A DNA stretch of 64,000 bases from Vibrio syngnathi (lineage in GTDB: Bacteria > Pseudomonadota > Gammaproteobacteria > Enterobacterales > Vibrionaceae), in contig NZ_CP017916.1 in NCBI RefSeq assembly GCF_002119525.1, forward strand, positions 1,116,001 to 1,180,000, written 5' to 3'. Within the stretch, counting starts at the first letter, position 1, and the number at the start of each line of letters is the position of its first letter. Below the pieces are notes generated by a model. It was not told the DNA's origin, made no database searches, and saw only the letters and a list, made by a program, of their open reading frames with translations. A program made the translations under genes and the position numbers. Below are positions 1-10,775 of this stretch, piece by piece.

Positions 1-71
1 ATCAGGTCGACAGCTAACTTAACTTCTTCTGGGGCGTTATCCAGTGGTGATGATGGGTTATCAGTGCTCAT
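1..71 (-). CDS. ybaM: YbaM family protein (DUF2496), N-terminal part only
   Basis: The reading frame starts at the ATG at 71-69 and runs off the left edge of the window. About 23 codons are visible, and the core NAPEEVKLAVDL matches what I recall of E. coli YbaM, a short protein of unknown function. The start overlaps the last 11 bases of priC. Enterobacteria have the same priC-ybaM order, so the two are probably translated from one message. The fragment is too short to say more. Confidence 0.72.
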   Translation of the reverse strand, partial: MSTDNPSSPLDNAPEEVKLAVDL

Positions 72-609
72 TTCGCTTAGGGTTCTCTAAGTTGATCAGT
101 CTTTCAATATTTTTCATGGAGTCTTCGCAGCGTTCTAATCGTTCTTTTGCTAATTGCCAAGCCTCGTCCGCTTTTTTCTTACTGTGGCGAGGCGCAGATT
201 CAAACGCTAACTTGCGTATTCGTACTAAATCGACCAATCGCTTTTGCCAATCTTGGTGCTGAGCGAGCTCGTTGTATAGGTCGTTAAGGTTTTTCCCTGA
301 CTTACTTTTTCGATCTAACCGTAAATCATGGTTGGCTAACTCTCTTTGGATTGCAGCTATCTGATTAGTGAGTTTTTCTGTCAGGTAGTTGGCCCGAGAT
401 GCGGTAAGTTGATTTGTCGCTTGTTCTCGAACAATAGTGTTGTACGTTGCCTGAGTTTCGAGTGCGTAGGGCAGTAAAATAGAAGAGCTGCACTTAAATA
501 AGGTTCTATCAAACAAGGCTTGATGATAAGCACCACGCGATTTGTCAACTTGAGAGCAATGGCCAATCAAGGTATCAATAATACTTTTTAGCTTTGAAAA
601 ATGATTCAT
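61..609 (-). CDS. priC: Primosomal replication protein N'' (PriC)
   Basis: This 182-residue protein matches PriC in size and character: all alpha-helical, rich in Gln, Arg and Lys, with long heptad-like helices and no catalytic motif. PriC helps reload the replicative helicase DnaB at stalled forks that have a gap in the leading strand, and it binds SSB. The gene lies directly upstream of ybaM, overlapping it by 11 bases, which is the arrangement known in enterobacteria. It starts only about 20 bases after the permease gene ends, so the three minus-strand genes may share a transcript. PriC diverges quickly between genera, so the call rests on length, composition and the ybaM neighbour. Confidence 0.82.
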   Translation of the reverse strand: MNHFSKLKSIIDTLIGHCSQVDKSRGAYHQALFDRTLFKCSSSILLPYALETQATYNTIVREQATNQLTASRANYLTEKLTNQIAAIQRELANHDLRLDRKSKSGKNLNDLYNELAQHQDWQKRLVDLVRIRKLAFESAPRHSKKKADEAWQLAKERLERCEDSMKNIERLINLENPKRNEH

Positions 610-631
610 TTTGCTTCCCGTTTGCTGGTGG

Positions 632-1411
632 TTATAAGTTTACAAACCACGCTTCGTAAGCCAGTTTAATTGCAAGTACGCTTACAACAGTAACAAAAAC
701 AGGGCGTATAAATGTAGCGCCGAAACGAATAGCAGAATGTGCTCCAACAAATGCACCAGCCATCAAGCAAAGACCCATGGTTAAACCAAGAACCCAATCA
801 ATATGCCCAAGAATCGCGAAGGTCACCAAAGACGTAAAGTTACTGGTAAAGTTCATGGCTTTAGATAGACCAGAAGCCAGTAAGATATTGAGACGATAAA
901 GCGCCATTGAGCTCACAGTCCAAAAAGCGCCGGTTCCTGGGCCTGCAACACCATCATAAAAGCCGAGAATGAATCCTTGGTACTTTTGCTTTCTCTTGAG
1001 TACCGGGCACGGTTTAGGAGACACATTATGGCTCACATCTGGAGTCTTATGAAAAATGGTATAGACCGCTGCTGCAAGAATGACTAGCGGTAATACCTTC
1101 TCTAACCACTCTGTGCTTATGGCATCAACAGTCAGGGTGCCGATTGTTGCACCTATTAAAGTAGATATGAATGCATTGACCCAACATTCAGGTTTGAACA
1201 GCTTCTTGCGATAGTAAGTAAAAGCGGCTGTTGATGAGGCGAATGTTGCGGCCAGCTTATTAGTGCCGAGTGCAATGTGTGGCGGTAAACCAAGCGATAG
1301 CAAAGCTGGTACAGTTAACATCCCTCCGCCACCGGCGACAGCATCAATAAAGCCTGCAGAAAATGCAACCAAGGCAAGTATGACCAACATGGTTGGCTCA
1401 ATCATTTCCAT
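632..1411 (-). CDS. TauE/SafE family membrane permease (YfcA-like)
   Basis: A 259-residue integral membrane protein with about seven or eight hydrophobic segments. It has the two-fold repeat typical of the TauE/SafE family: a glycine-rich GFIDAVAGGGG motif at about residues 20-30 and a second copy, GFYDGVAGPGTGAFW, at about 150-164. Members export small sulfonated or organic anions such as sulfite, sulfoacetate or taurine products, but the substrate cannot be read from the sequence. E. coli YfcA is the closest named relative I recognise. It sits between dinG and priC on the same strand. The initiator could be the first Met or the Met two codons later. Confidence 0.8.
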   Translation of the reverse strand: MEMIEPTMLVILALVAFSAGFIDAVAGGGGMLTVPALLSLGLPPHIALGTNKLAATFASSTAAFTYYRKKLFKPECWVNAFISTLIGATIGTLTVDAISTEWLEKVLPLVILAAAVYTIFHKTPDVSHNVSPKPCPVLKRKQKYQGFILGFYDGVAGPGTGAFWTVSSMALYRLNILLASGLSKAMNFTSNFTSLVTFAILGHIDWVLGLTMGLCLMAGAFVGAHSAIRFGATFIRPVFVTVVSVLAIKLAYEAWFVNL

Positions 1412-1539
1412 AAATAGCTAGTGTTCTCGTTATCGGCTGATAGGGCAGCCACATGAAGAATCGAGGGATTAGTCATGCTGGGTTGTGAATGCAAGGGCCT
1501 AGCGATGGCAGGCCCATAACTACCACGAGGGTAGGAAAA

Positions 1540-3615
1540 TTAGTATTTTATTGTTCTTTTAAAAGGCGGTAGCGAATCGAGTAGGGACTTTCCATATCGC
1601 TTCGTGACTATGCGTCTATCAAGGATCGTGACTTTACCAGAATCTCGTTCTTTACGCAGCAATCTACCCACAGATTGAATAAGCTTTTTACTCGCTTCTG
1701 GAACAGTAATCTGCATAAAAGGATTACCGCCACGAGATTCAATATATTCTGAATGTGCCCGCTCTACAGGTGAGGTAGGAACACCAAAAGGAATCTTGGT
1801 AATAACAAGGTTTTCAAGCAGCTCGCCAGGCAGATCAAGACCTTCAGAAAAGCTACCCGTTCCAAAAAGAATGCTGGTTTTACCTTGGTCTATGAGCTTT
1901 TTATGTTTTTTTAGGATTTCAGTTCGTGAGGTATCCCCCTGAACCTGTAACGCCCACGACTTTTTAACGAAATCTGTTGCCAAAGCTTCGGCCACTTGGT
2001 TCATTTGCCAATAAGAAGAGAATAGAATGAGATTGGCTTTGTTGTCTTCTATTACCTTAGGCAAAATTTCAATAAGATATTCGGTAAACTGAGGTGCTTG
2101 TGGTTCGTACTTCATTGCAGGTACCACTAATTCAGCTTGGTTCTGATAATCAAACGGCGATGCCAAAGCAAGAAATTGTACGCCATCTTCTGCTTTTTGG
2201 CTGATACCTGATTGATGACAAAAAAAGCTGAAAGAGTTGAGTGCTCTCATGGTCGCAGATACTAACACTGCACCAACACAACGACTCCAGATTTGCTGAT
2301 CCAGTTGCCAACCGACTTCTAATGGTGAGACATTAACAACAAAGTCCCCCTCGCTTTCTTTGCTTAATTCAAGCCAACGAGCCAAAGGCGCCCCTTTTTC
2401 TCTCTTAGGCTCAGCCATTAATCGCCAAACTTGAGCAAGGTTTTCTGTTCTTTGTATATAAAAGCCAATTTCTGCAAGCGCAGGCTCTGCAAGCTTTGCT
2501 GAAAGCTCTCCGTCTTTAACTCGTTCTGCAATCAAGTCTGCAATTTTTGCTACGGCTTGGCTCGCCTTTTGCGTTAATTGTTTGAGATCTTTCGATTCGC
2601 TTTCTAACCATTCAGGTAAGTCACCATGCTCGAAGCGATACAAGCCATCTTCAAAGTGGTTAGCGTCAAACTGTTTGCTCATTTGAGTCAGAGTCGGGAT
2701 CAGTTGTTGTACTGAGTCTTGCAACTCATTTCTAAATCTATGAACACGTTTCTCGTCTGCTAGCCCAGAAAGCTTAGTGATCGATTGATTCAAACGCTCT
2801 AACCAAGAGGCAGCACCTTTTAAGCTTGCGGCAGCAGAGGAGTGATCTCTCGCTACGTGTGGCAAGTGGTGAGCTTCATCAAATATATAGATGCTATTTT
2901 CTGGTTCTGGCAGTATCACACCGCCGCCTAGGTCCGCATCAGCCATCACTAAACTGTGATTGGCGATAATCACGTCTGCTTTATCTAGCTCTGAACGCGC
3001 TTTTTGGAAAGGGCAGTCTCTGTGCGTAGGCATACTGTTGTTACAGCTGTGCTTATCACTGACAATCATCTGCCAAATCATGTTGTCGATAGGTTTTGGC
3101 CACGAATCACGGTCGCCATCCCATTTACCTTGGGTGAGGCTGCGGTACATGGTTTGCAGTTGCTCGATGTCTTTCTTTTTTGGTTTGGACTCGAACATGG
3201 CTATTTGACCGCCATCAACCCCACACGCAGCGGCCAACTTCTCTGTACAACAATAACGCTGTCTTCCTTTCGCTAAGATGAAAGAAAACTCTCTATCAGT
3301 AAGTCGTCTATATAGAGGGAGATCTTTATTGACGAGCTGTTCTTGTAGCGCAACGGTCGCTGTTGAAATGACGATTTTACGATTGTTGAGCACGGCGACA
3401 GGGATTGTTGCCATTAAATAAGCCAGTGACTTCCCGATCCCGGTACCTGCTTCAGCAACAATCATGCGATTACTTTTGTGGTATTGACCACAAAGTGTCT
3501 TCGCTATTTCTGCAACAAGGTAATTTTGAGCACGTCGAGGTACAAAGTTATCCAACTGATCTTGGAGGTTTTGATAACTGGTGCGGATAGAATTTTGAAT
3601 TTTAGTAGTTAGCAT
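1540..3615 (-). CDS. dinG: ATP-dependent DNA helicase DinG
   Basis: A superfamily 2, XPD-like 5'-3' helicase that unwinds forked DNA, D-loops and R-loops. I start it at the ATG at 3615, which gives 691 residues, because twelve weakly supported codons precede it and MLTTKIQ fits the family N-terminus. Walker A AGTGIGKS lies at about residues 56-63, the DEAH box at 246-249, and the C-terminal helicase part (GTGSFSEGLDLPG, then QSVGRLLR) is intact. Cysteines that could hold the Fe-S cluster are at about 122, 123, 131, 191 and 201. The spacing differs from what I recall for E. coli, and the middle ligand seems absent. The gene is divergent from the porin gene, the neighbourhood known in V. cholerae. 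Confidence 0.93.
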   Translation of the reverse strand: MLTTKIQNSIRTSYQNLQDQLDNFVPRRAQNYLVAEIAKTLCGQYHKSNRMIVAEAGTGIGKSLAYLMATIPVAVLNNRKIVISTATVALQEQLVNKDLPLYRRLTDREFSFILAKGRQRYCCTEKLAAACGVDGGQIAMFESKPKKKDIEQLQTMYRSLTQGKWDGDRDSWPKPIDNMIWQMIVSDKHSCNNSMPTHRDCPFQKARSELDKADVIIANHSLVMADADLGGGVILPEPENSIYIFDEAHHLPHVARDHSSAAASLKGAASWLERLNQSITKLSGLADEKRVHRFRNELQDSVQQLIPTLTQMSKQFDANHFEDGLYRFEHGDLPEWLESESKDLKQLTQKASQAVAKIADLIAERVKDGELSAKLAEPALAEIGFYIQRTENLAQVWRLMAEPKREKGAPLARWLELSKESEGDFVVNVSPLEVGWQLDQQIWSRCVGAVLVSATMRALNSFSFFCHQSGISQKAEDGVQFLALASPFDYQNQAELVVPAMKYEPQAPQFTEYLIEILPKVIEDNKANLILFSSYWQMNQVAEALATDFVKKSWALQVQGDTSRTEILKKHKKLIDQGKTSILFGTGSFSEGLDLPGELLENLVITKIPFGVPTSPVERAHSEYIESRGGNPFMQITVPEASKKLIQSVGRLLRKERDSGKVTILDRRIVTKRYGKSLLDSLPPFKRTIKY

Positions 3616-4128
3616 ACTGTGACCTACGTAACGGAGCGAGGATAGTAGCACATATCACTAGTCGGTACATTTACCGCAAAATAGCTTGCTTTTGAATCAA
3701 AGGTAGATCTCGTTCACAAAAAAAAACTGAACCTTCAGGAACTTAACGATTTTATTTATGTTACGAAATATATATATTAAAAAATCGCACAATGCAGGTG
3801 TTAAGTTCTGTAAATCACGCTTTAAATCTAAATGTGCGGATTATTATACTGAATTGTTCTTTATTTGGGCTATTATATTTCCCTTTAAATTTAAGGGTAA
3901 GTTGCTCGTAAAATGATGAAAAAAAATGTAAACATATGATTTTTATGTATTTTTGTTTTTTTTAGGTTTGTTTTTAGTTTATTTGACACGCAGGATAATC
4001 TTTTGCAATCTAGACCACGAAATTTAGTGGCGGTGATTAACTACCAAAGAGTAGTAATGACCAGTCATAAAAAATAAAAGGGAACCGGGCAAGGATCTCC
4101 CATTCTTAGAAAAGGCAGTGGATTTATT
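3616..4128. other. AT-rich divergent intergenic region, dinG / porin
   Basis: This 0.5-kb gap contains no convincing gene. It is very AT-rich, with A and T tracts between about 3700 and 3980, as is usual upstream of ToxR- and H-NS-controlled porin genes. In the V. cholerae ompT locus, CRP and ToxR act in this interval. I did not find an unambiguous CRP or ToxR site by eye. Confidence 0.5.
3983..4011 (+). promoter_or_regulatory. Likely sigma-70 promoter of the porin gene
   Basis: A perfect TTGACA -35 element lies at 3983-3988. A weak CAATCT hexamer follows 17 bases later at 4006-4011. This would give a leader of roughly 110 nucleotides before the porin start at 4129. The consensus -35 with a poor -10 would suit a gene that needs an activator. 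Confidence 0.45.
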
Positions 4129-5118
4129 ATGAAAAAGACTCTATTAGCTCTAGCAGTTATGACAGCAGCTGGTTCTGCAAACGCAGCAATCGAAATTTAC
4201 AACCAAGACGGCGTTTCTGTTGACCTTAAAGGCGACATCGAAGTTGTATACAGCAACGAGTACAAAAAAGGTTCTTCAATGGAACAAAAAATCGAAGACG
4301 CTGACTTCGGTTTTGATATCAAGTACATGGTAAACGAAGATTGGAAAGTTGGCGCTTACTGGGAATTCAACGGTTCTGAGAACGCAAACGCTCAAAAAAC
4401 TCGCAATGGTGATACTTACGTAGCGGCATACAACGACACTTTCGGTTCAATCAAGTTTGGTCGCCTATGTACTGCTGTTGATGATCTAGGTATTGGTAAA
4501 GATGAAGCTTACGGTATCTCTACACTTCTAGACAACGCAACTAACGAGTGTGCTGACGAAGCTGTTCGTTACGATTACGACAATGGCGCTCTATACGCAA
4601 CTCTAGGTTACGTGCAAGACAAAGTAAATGGCGAGAACAACAAAGAAGAGCCAGGTAAAGATACTGAGTACTTCGATGCTCGTATGGGTTACCGTTTTGC
4701 TGATTTCGATGTTTCTGCATTCGTTGCTAATTTCGATACTAACGTAGCAAAAGGCGATCACCAAGGTTACGGTGCTGAGCTAGTATTCTCTGGTATCGAG
4801 AACGTTTACCTATCTACAGCATACTACGGTGTAAACTCTGATACTGCGAACGATGACAACTCTGTAATCGCATTTGCTGCAGGTTACACTATGGGTCTTT
4901 GGGGCTTCAACACTGGTTACTCAATCGGTGACCACGACGATAAAGTTAAAGAAGAAGATCGTTGGTTCGTTAACTCTACTTACGCAATCGCACCAAACAC
5001 TAAAGTGTACGCGGAAGTCGGTGGTATTGACTACGATTCAAAACGTCTTAACGACAAAGGTGCAAAATACTACAAAACAGATACTGGTCTAGCAATTGGT
5101 GTTGAAGCATCATTCTAA
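4129..5118 (+). CDS. ompT: Outer-membrane general porin, OmpU/OmpT family
   Basis: A 329-residue trimeric-type beta-barrel porin. Residues 1-19 form a signal peptide ending in the cleavage site ANA-A. The rest shows alternating amphipathic beta strands with acidic loops, and the last residue is Phe, as needed for BAM-dependent insertion. Two cysteines at 114 and 141 flank the region where loop L3 is expected and could form a disulfide. The neighbours dinG upstream and a UPF0319 gene downstream match the ompT locus of V. cholerae, so I use that symbol. The protein could equally be named OmpU- or OmpL-like. Codon bias is strong, which suggests high expression, and a strong terminator follows. 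Confidence 0.85.
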   Translation: MKKTLLALAVMTAAGSANAAIEIYNQDGVSVDLKGDIEVVYSNEYKKGSSMEQKIEDADFGFDIKYMVNEDWKVGAYWEFNGSENANAQKTRNGDTYVAAYNDTFGSIKFGRLCTAVDDLGIGKDEAYGISTLLDNATNECADEAVRYDYDNGALYATLGYVQDKVNGENNKEEPGKDTEYFDARMGYRFADFDVSAFVANFDTNVAKGDHQGYGAELVFSGIENVYLSTAYYGVNSDTANDDNSVIAFAAGYTMGLWGFNTGYSIGDHDDKVKEEDRWFVNSTYAIAPNTKVYAEVGGIDYDSKRLNDKGAKYYKTDTGLAIGVEASF

Positions 5119-5140
5119 TGACCTCGTAATCGAGTTTTAG

Positions 5141-5170
5141 AAAAAAAGCCACCTTAGGGTGGCTTTTTTG
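5141..5170 (+). terminator. Rho-independent terminator after the porin gene
   Basis: Stem AGCCACC / GGTGGCT at 5147-5153 and 5158-5164, followed by a run of T. It starts about 25 bases after the stop codon. Confidence 0.9.
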
Positions 5171-5209
5171 TTAGGATAAAGAACAGTTTATTCGATTTGA
5201 AAGAGAGAC

Positions 5210-5875
5210 ATGATGAAGAAAGTATTGTTAGCTTTGGGCTTACTTACAAGCGTTATTGGCAGTGTAAGTGCCGCTACTCTAACGCCTCAGAAAGGCGTAT
5301 CAATTCTGTACATTAATGGTCAAGCTGCTCAAAACAAAATCAGTGAAAACCAGATTAATGAGGGTTTTAACCAGGTTTTAGTTCGTTTTGATAAAAAATT
5401 TGGTAACAGCGGTGTTTACTCTTCGGCACCTTATGTATTGAATTTTGATGTTACTGGTGAAGAGGTTGAAATTAAGTCTCCAAAAGTACGTAGCTATATG
5501 GAAGCGGAGAAGGTCTTTGAAGCTGTGAATCCATCATGGGTCGTTTTGCAGGATGATGTCGCCATTAAATATCAACAGGATGTCATTGAACGTAAGCCCG
5601 GTTTTGCACCGTTTGGCGGTCTAGAGTCTCGACTGGCTGAGCATAATGCAAGTAAGGCAGTCTATTTTAAAGATGGCGTGTTACTTGATAAACCAGCGGA
5701 AGCAGTGGTATTAGCTTCTGTGGTAGACAATACGACAGCACAGACAAGTGGCAAAGCTCAGAAACCGGTGAAACTGGCTGACGCACAGAATGTTGAGCAA
5801 TTGCAGGCTTGGTATATCAAAGCATCTAAGCAAGAACGCAAAGAATTCCGTAAATGGATGATAGACCAAGAGTAA
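5210..5875 (+). CDS. UPF0319 / DUF2057 periplasmic protein (YccT-like)
   Basis: A 221-residue secreted protein. Residues 1-21 (MMKK followed by a hydrophobic stretch ending SVSA) form a signal peptide. The mature part carries the ILYINGQ start and the YEPV-free beta-rich body typical of UPF0319 (DUF2057, YccT). A YccT homologue is reported to limit csgD-dependent biofilm formation in enterobacteria, but its molecular role is not settled. The C-terminus (QLQAWYIKASKQERKEFRKW) is basic and helical. The initiator may be either of the two adjacent ATGs. The gene has its own terminator and probably its own transcript behind the porin terminator. Confidence 0.8.
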   Translation: MMKKVLLALGLLTSVIGSVSAATLTPQKGVSILYINGQAAQNKISENQINEGFNQVLVRFDKKFGNSGVYSSAPYVLNFDVTGEEVEIKSPKVRSYMEAEKVFEAVNPSWVVLQDDVAIKYQQDVIERKPGFAPFGGLESRLAEHNASKAVYFKDGVLLDKPAEAVVLASVVDNTTAQTSGKAQKPVKLADAQNVEQLQAWYIKASKQERKEFRKWMIDQE

Positions 5876-5890
5876 TCAATCTTCATCTAC

Positions 5891-5923
5891 AAAAAAAGCG
5901 AGACTAATAAGAGTCTCGCTTTT
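5891..5923. terminator. Bidirectional terminator between the UPF0319 gene and rluE
   Basis: A perfect 9-bp stem AGCGAGACT / AGTCTCGCT with a six-base loop, an A tract on the left and a T tract on the right. It can serve both convergent genes. Confidence 0.88.
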
Positions 5924-5956
5924 GCTATATTGGTACTTTTTCTGTATCAGTAACAG

Positions 5957-6685
5957 CTAAATCTCTTTCCATTCACCTGGCTGAAGCTGACCCACGTTCA
6001 TATTGCCCATTGAGTAGCGGATTAGACGCAGGGTAGGAAAGCCTATGTTTGCCGTCATTCGTCTTACCTGACGGTTACGTCCTTCGATGATGGTAATCGC
6101 TAACCATGTTGTTGGTATCGCCGCTCTGAAGCGTACAGGAGGAGTTCTTTCCCAAACCTGAGGTTCTTGCATCACTTCTACTTCTGCAGGCAATGTCATA
6201 CCATCTTTTAGTTCAACACCTTTTCTCAATTTATCTAAATCTTTCTCAGAAGGTGCCCCTTCGACCTGTACCCAGTAAGTCTTGGGCGACTTTGAGTTTG
6301 GCTGAGTCAATTTCGCTTGAAAGACGCCATCATTGGTCAAGACCAATAAACCTTCACTATCGCGGTCTAAGCGACCAGCAGCATAAACATCTTTTACGGG
6401 AATAAAATCCGCTAGCGTTTTTCTACCTTCGCCATCAGTGAACTGGCTGAGAGTATCGAAAGGCTTATTGAACAGAATTACTTTGCGATCTTCGGGTGCT
6501 ACCTTAGGCTTTGCGTTGGTAGGTTTGCCTTTATATCGGTGTTTGCTGGAGTGCGGTTTTTTGTGTGAACTGCCAGTGTCATTTTTGCCACTGTGTTGAT
6601 TCTGTCTATTACCGCTTTGTTTTAATGTGGTACCAGAACGAGCCGGTTTGTCTGAACGAGATGCGCTGCGTGAGCGAGTAGACAT
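5957..6685 (-). CDS. rluE: 23S rRNA pseudouridine(2457) synthase RluE
   Basis: An RsuA-family pseudouridine synthase of 242 residues. RluE converts U2457 of 23S rRNA to pseudouridine. The catalytic motif [11 protein letters not shown] is at about 104-114 with the nucleophilic Asp at 107. The entry motif [14 protein letters not shown] (69-82) and the C-terminal [10 protein letters not shown] are present. There is no S4 domain. Instead, the first 65 residues form a Ser/Lys/Arg-rich, low-complexity tail that is probably disordered and RNA-binding. The gene is divergent from icd, as in E. coli, where rluE (ymfC) is next to icd. Confidence 0.92.
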   Translation of the reverse strand: MSTRSRSASRSDKPARSGTTLKQSGNRQNQHSGKNDTGSSHKKPHSSKHRYKGKPTNAKPKVAPEDRKVILFNKPFDTLSQFTDGEGRKTLADFIPVKDVYAAGRLDRDSEGLLVLTNDGVFQAKLTQPNSKSPKTYWVQVEGAPSEKDLDKLRKGVELKDGMTLPAEVEVMQEPQVWERTPPVRFRAAIPTTWLAITIIEGRNRQVRRMTANIGFPTLRLIRYSMGNMNVGQLQPGEWKEI

Positions 6686-9250
<2,565 letters not shown>

Positions 9251-9340
9251 TGATTAGACTTATCGTTAGCAAGTCATAGATTTGGGTTGCTAACGAGTAG
9301 CTTGCTTTGACAATTAAGTCATAGACAAAGCCGAAACGAA

Positions 9341-9378
9341 AGACACTTTAACGACAACGTTAAAGCGTCTTTTTTTTA
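9341..9378 (+). terminator. Rho-independent terminator of icd
   Basis: Extended stem with outer AGAC / GTCT arms and inner CTTTAACG / CGTTAAAG arms, then eight T. Confidence 0.9.
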
Positions 9379-9434
9379 TTCATAATGCTTTCCTAGGCCT
9401 AGAAGTACCTTGGGGGTGTAAACATCGCTCGCGC

Positions 9435-9466
9435 GAATTGTACTGTGAGAAAATTGTACTGTGAGC
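9435..9466. repeat. 16-bp tandem duplication
   Basis: Two adjacent copies of a 16-bp unit containing AATTGTACTGTGAG differ only at the edges. It is non-coding, in the icd-cspD gap. Confidence 0.85.
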
Positions 9467-9485
9467 AAGTTTTTAGCTCCCAGAT

Positions 9486-9535
9486 CGAAAAACCGCTCAT
9501 TTAATCCTGTATTACAGGTATCGAATGAGCGGTTT
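9486..9535 (-). terminator. Long hairpin, probable terminator of cspD
   Basis: A perfect 12-bp outer stem (AAACCGCTCATT / AATGAGCGGTTT, at 9490-9501 and 9524-9535) encloses a second hairpin, CCTGT / ACAGG. Read on the minus strand it ends in five T, so it can stop cspD transcription about 70 bases after the stop codon. Confidence 0.75.
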
Positions 9536-9604
9536 CAATATTTTGCTTACCTATCAGCCATTAGATCGGACTGATGGAGGTCAACAACATGATCTGGCAA
9601 TCGC

Positions 9605-9826
9605 CTATTTAACGGCGCTGCCCTCTACAGGAACAACGGAGCTAGCATGGGAGCCTTTAGGTCCACTTTCTACTTCATAGTCGACCTGCTGACCTGCCTT
9701 TAAGGTTCGATAACCTTCCATTTGTATTGTGGAGTAGTGCGCGAAAATATCGCCGTCTTCACCTTCTGGACAAATAAAGCCAAACCCTTTGGCATTGTTA
9801 AACCATTTTACTGTACCTGTAGCCAT
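9605..9826 (-). CDS. cspD: Cold-shock-domain protein CspD
   Basis: A 73-residue single cold-shock domain that begins at the second possible Met (MATGTVKWF). The RNA-binding motifs KGFGFICP (13-20) and DIFAHYSTI (26-34) are present. CspD-type proteins bind single-stranded DNA and inhibit replication in stationary-phase cells. The CspD assignment, rather than CspA-type, rests on position: it is divergent from clpS-clpA, as in E. coli. A tail of about seven residues extends past the core fold. In E. coli CspD is degraded by Lon, and nothing here speaks for or against that. Confidence 0.9.
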   Translation of the reverse strand: MATGTVKWFNNAKGFGFICPEGEDGDIFAHYSTIQMEGYRTLKAGQQVDYEVESGPKGSHASSVVPVEGSAVK

Positions 9827-10107
9827 GCTATACATCCCTCATGCATTTTGTTACTAACGTTGTTATATCAAATCAATGTAAGTTCGATTGATATTATTCC
9901 TATCAACTAAAGAATTTCAGCTAATAGCTTGAATCTCGTACATTGCTTACGGAAATTAACGCTACCCTGCGTAATTATTCCTTATTATTAATTTTTAACG
10001 CGTATTACTAGGTCTAGAATCGTGTTACGAATTTGTATCAGAAAAACCTTTTAGCTCCAATGTAGCTAATGATTGAGTACAGTCAATAGCAAATTGGTAT
10101 AAAAATG

Positions 10108-10213
10108 ATCAATTTTAATAACAAATCACATTCGAGATTGACGGCATACTATTAACTAAATAGTAACTTAACGATGATCTTATCGGCACCATCAATAGTT
10201 ATGGTGTCTTTTT
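10108..10213 (+). ncRNA. Candidate small RNA or clpS leader RNA
   Basis: TTGAGT (10073-10078) and TATAAA (10098-10103) form a possible promoter with a long 19-base spacer. About 80 bases downstream, GGCACCAT / ATGGTGTC (10185-10192, 10201-10208) makes a terminator stem followed by five T. Between them a perfect 7-bp hairpin, TACTATT / AATAGTA, lies at 10147-10165. No plus-strand gene lies upstream that this terminator could serve. It could instead be an attenuator in the clpS-clpA leader. Sequence alone cannot decide. Confidence 0.35.
10185..10213 (+). terminator. Orphan terminator upstream of clpS
   Basis: An 8-bp stem (one G-U pair) with an eight-base loop and five T. There is no gene on this strand between it and the divergent cspD promoter. 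Confidence 0.65.
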
Positions 10214-10415
10214 AATCAATCACATATGTTAATCCTGTTAATCGAGATCTTTTATTTGCAGCGATGGAAATGGTGGATTAGGCTCAGTATAGAGGAATAT
10301 TTTTTGGTACTGTTTCTTGGTGCAGTTTCTTAGTACACCGTAATGCGTGAATGTGGTAAGTTTGAGTCAACTAAACATCCACGACTTCCAAAAAATAACC
10401 CTTAGCAAAGCTAAT

Positions 10416-10736
10416 ATGAGTAGAAACTTTGAATGGGCATCTCCAGGCTCAGATTTACTGGAGAAAGAGAGAACGAAAGTAAAGCCACCGGCAATGTATA
10501 ACGTTGTATTACATAACGATGACTACACGCCTATGGACTTTGTAATCGAGATCCTAGAGCGATTTTTCTCACTAGATATCGAAAAAGCAACGGAAGTGAT
10601 GCTCAAGGTTCATTATGACGGTAAAGCTATTTGCGGCACATACAGTGCTGAAATAGCGGAAACAAAGGTAGCGCAGGTAACGATGTACTCAAAGGAAAAT
10701 GAGCATCCGCTACTATGTACAATGGAGCAAGTATAA
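10416..10736 (+). CDS. clpS: ATP-dependent Clp protease adaptor ClpS
   Basis: This 106-residue adaptor delivers N-degron substrates to ClpAP. The start MSRNFEW at 10416 gives exactly the length of E. coli ClpS, so I reject the upstream GTG. The core [18 protein letters not shown] (about 31-48) contains the N-degron pocket motif NDDYTPM, and [16 protein letters not shown] and [11 protein letters not shown] follow. The flexible N-terminal 25 residues act on ClpA in the family. The clpA start is 39 bases downstream, so the two are one operon. No strong Shine-Dalgarno sequence precedes the start. Confidence 0.95.
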   Translation: MSRNFEWASPGSDLLEKERTKVKPPAMYNVVLHNDDYTPMDFVIEILERFFSLDIEKATEVMLKVHYDGKAICGTYSAEIAETKVAQVTMYSKENEHPLLCTMEQV

Positions 10737-10775
10737 ATTGCTCGAACAACACTGTTGTTCCCTTAGGAGGTACTT

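Larger units (their letters stand above)
9251..9604. other. Convergent gap icd / cspD
   Basis: About 350 bases with no convincing ORF. It contains the icd terminator, a 16-bp tandem duplication at 9435-9466 and a long hairpin on the cspD side. Confidence 0.6.
9827..10415. other. Divergent intergenic region cspD / clpS
   Basis: A 0.6-kb gap with no convincing ORF. It should hold the promoters of cspD and clpS. It also contains an orphan plus-strand promoter-like element and terminator (10073-10213), described separately. The translated frame upstream of clpS that starts at GTG 10347 is probably not used. Confidence 0.55.
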
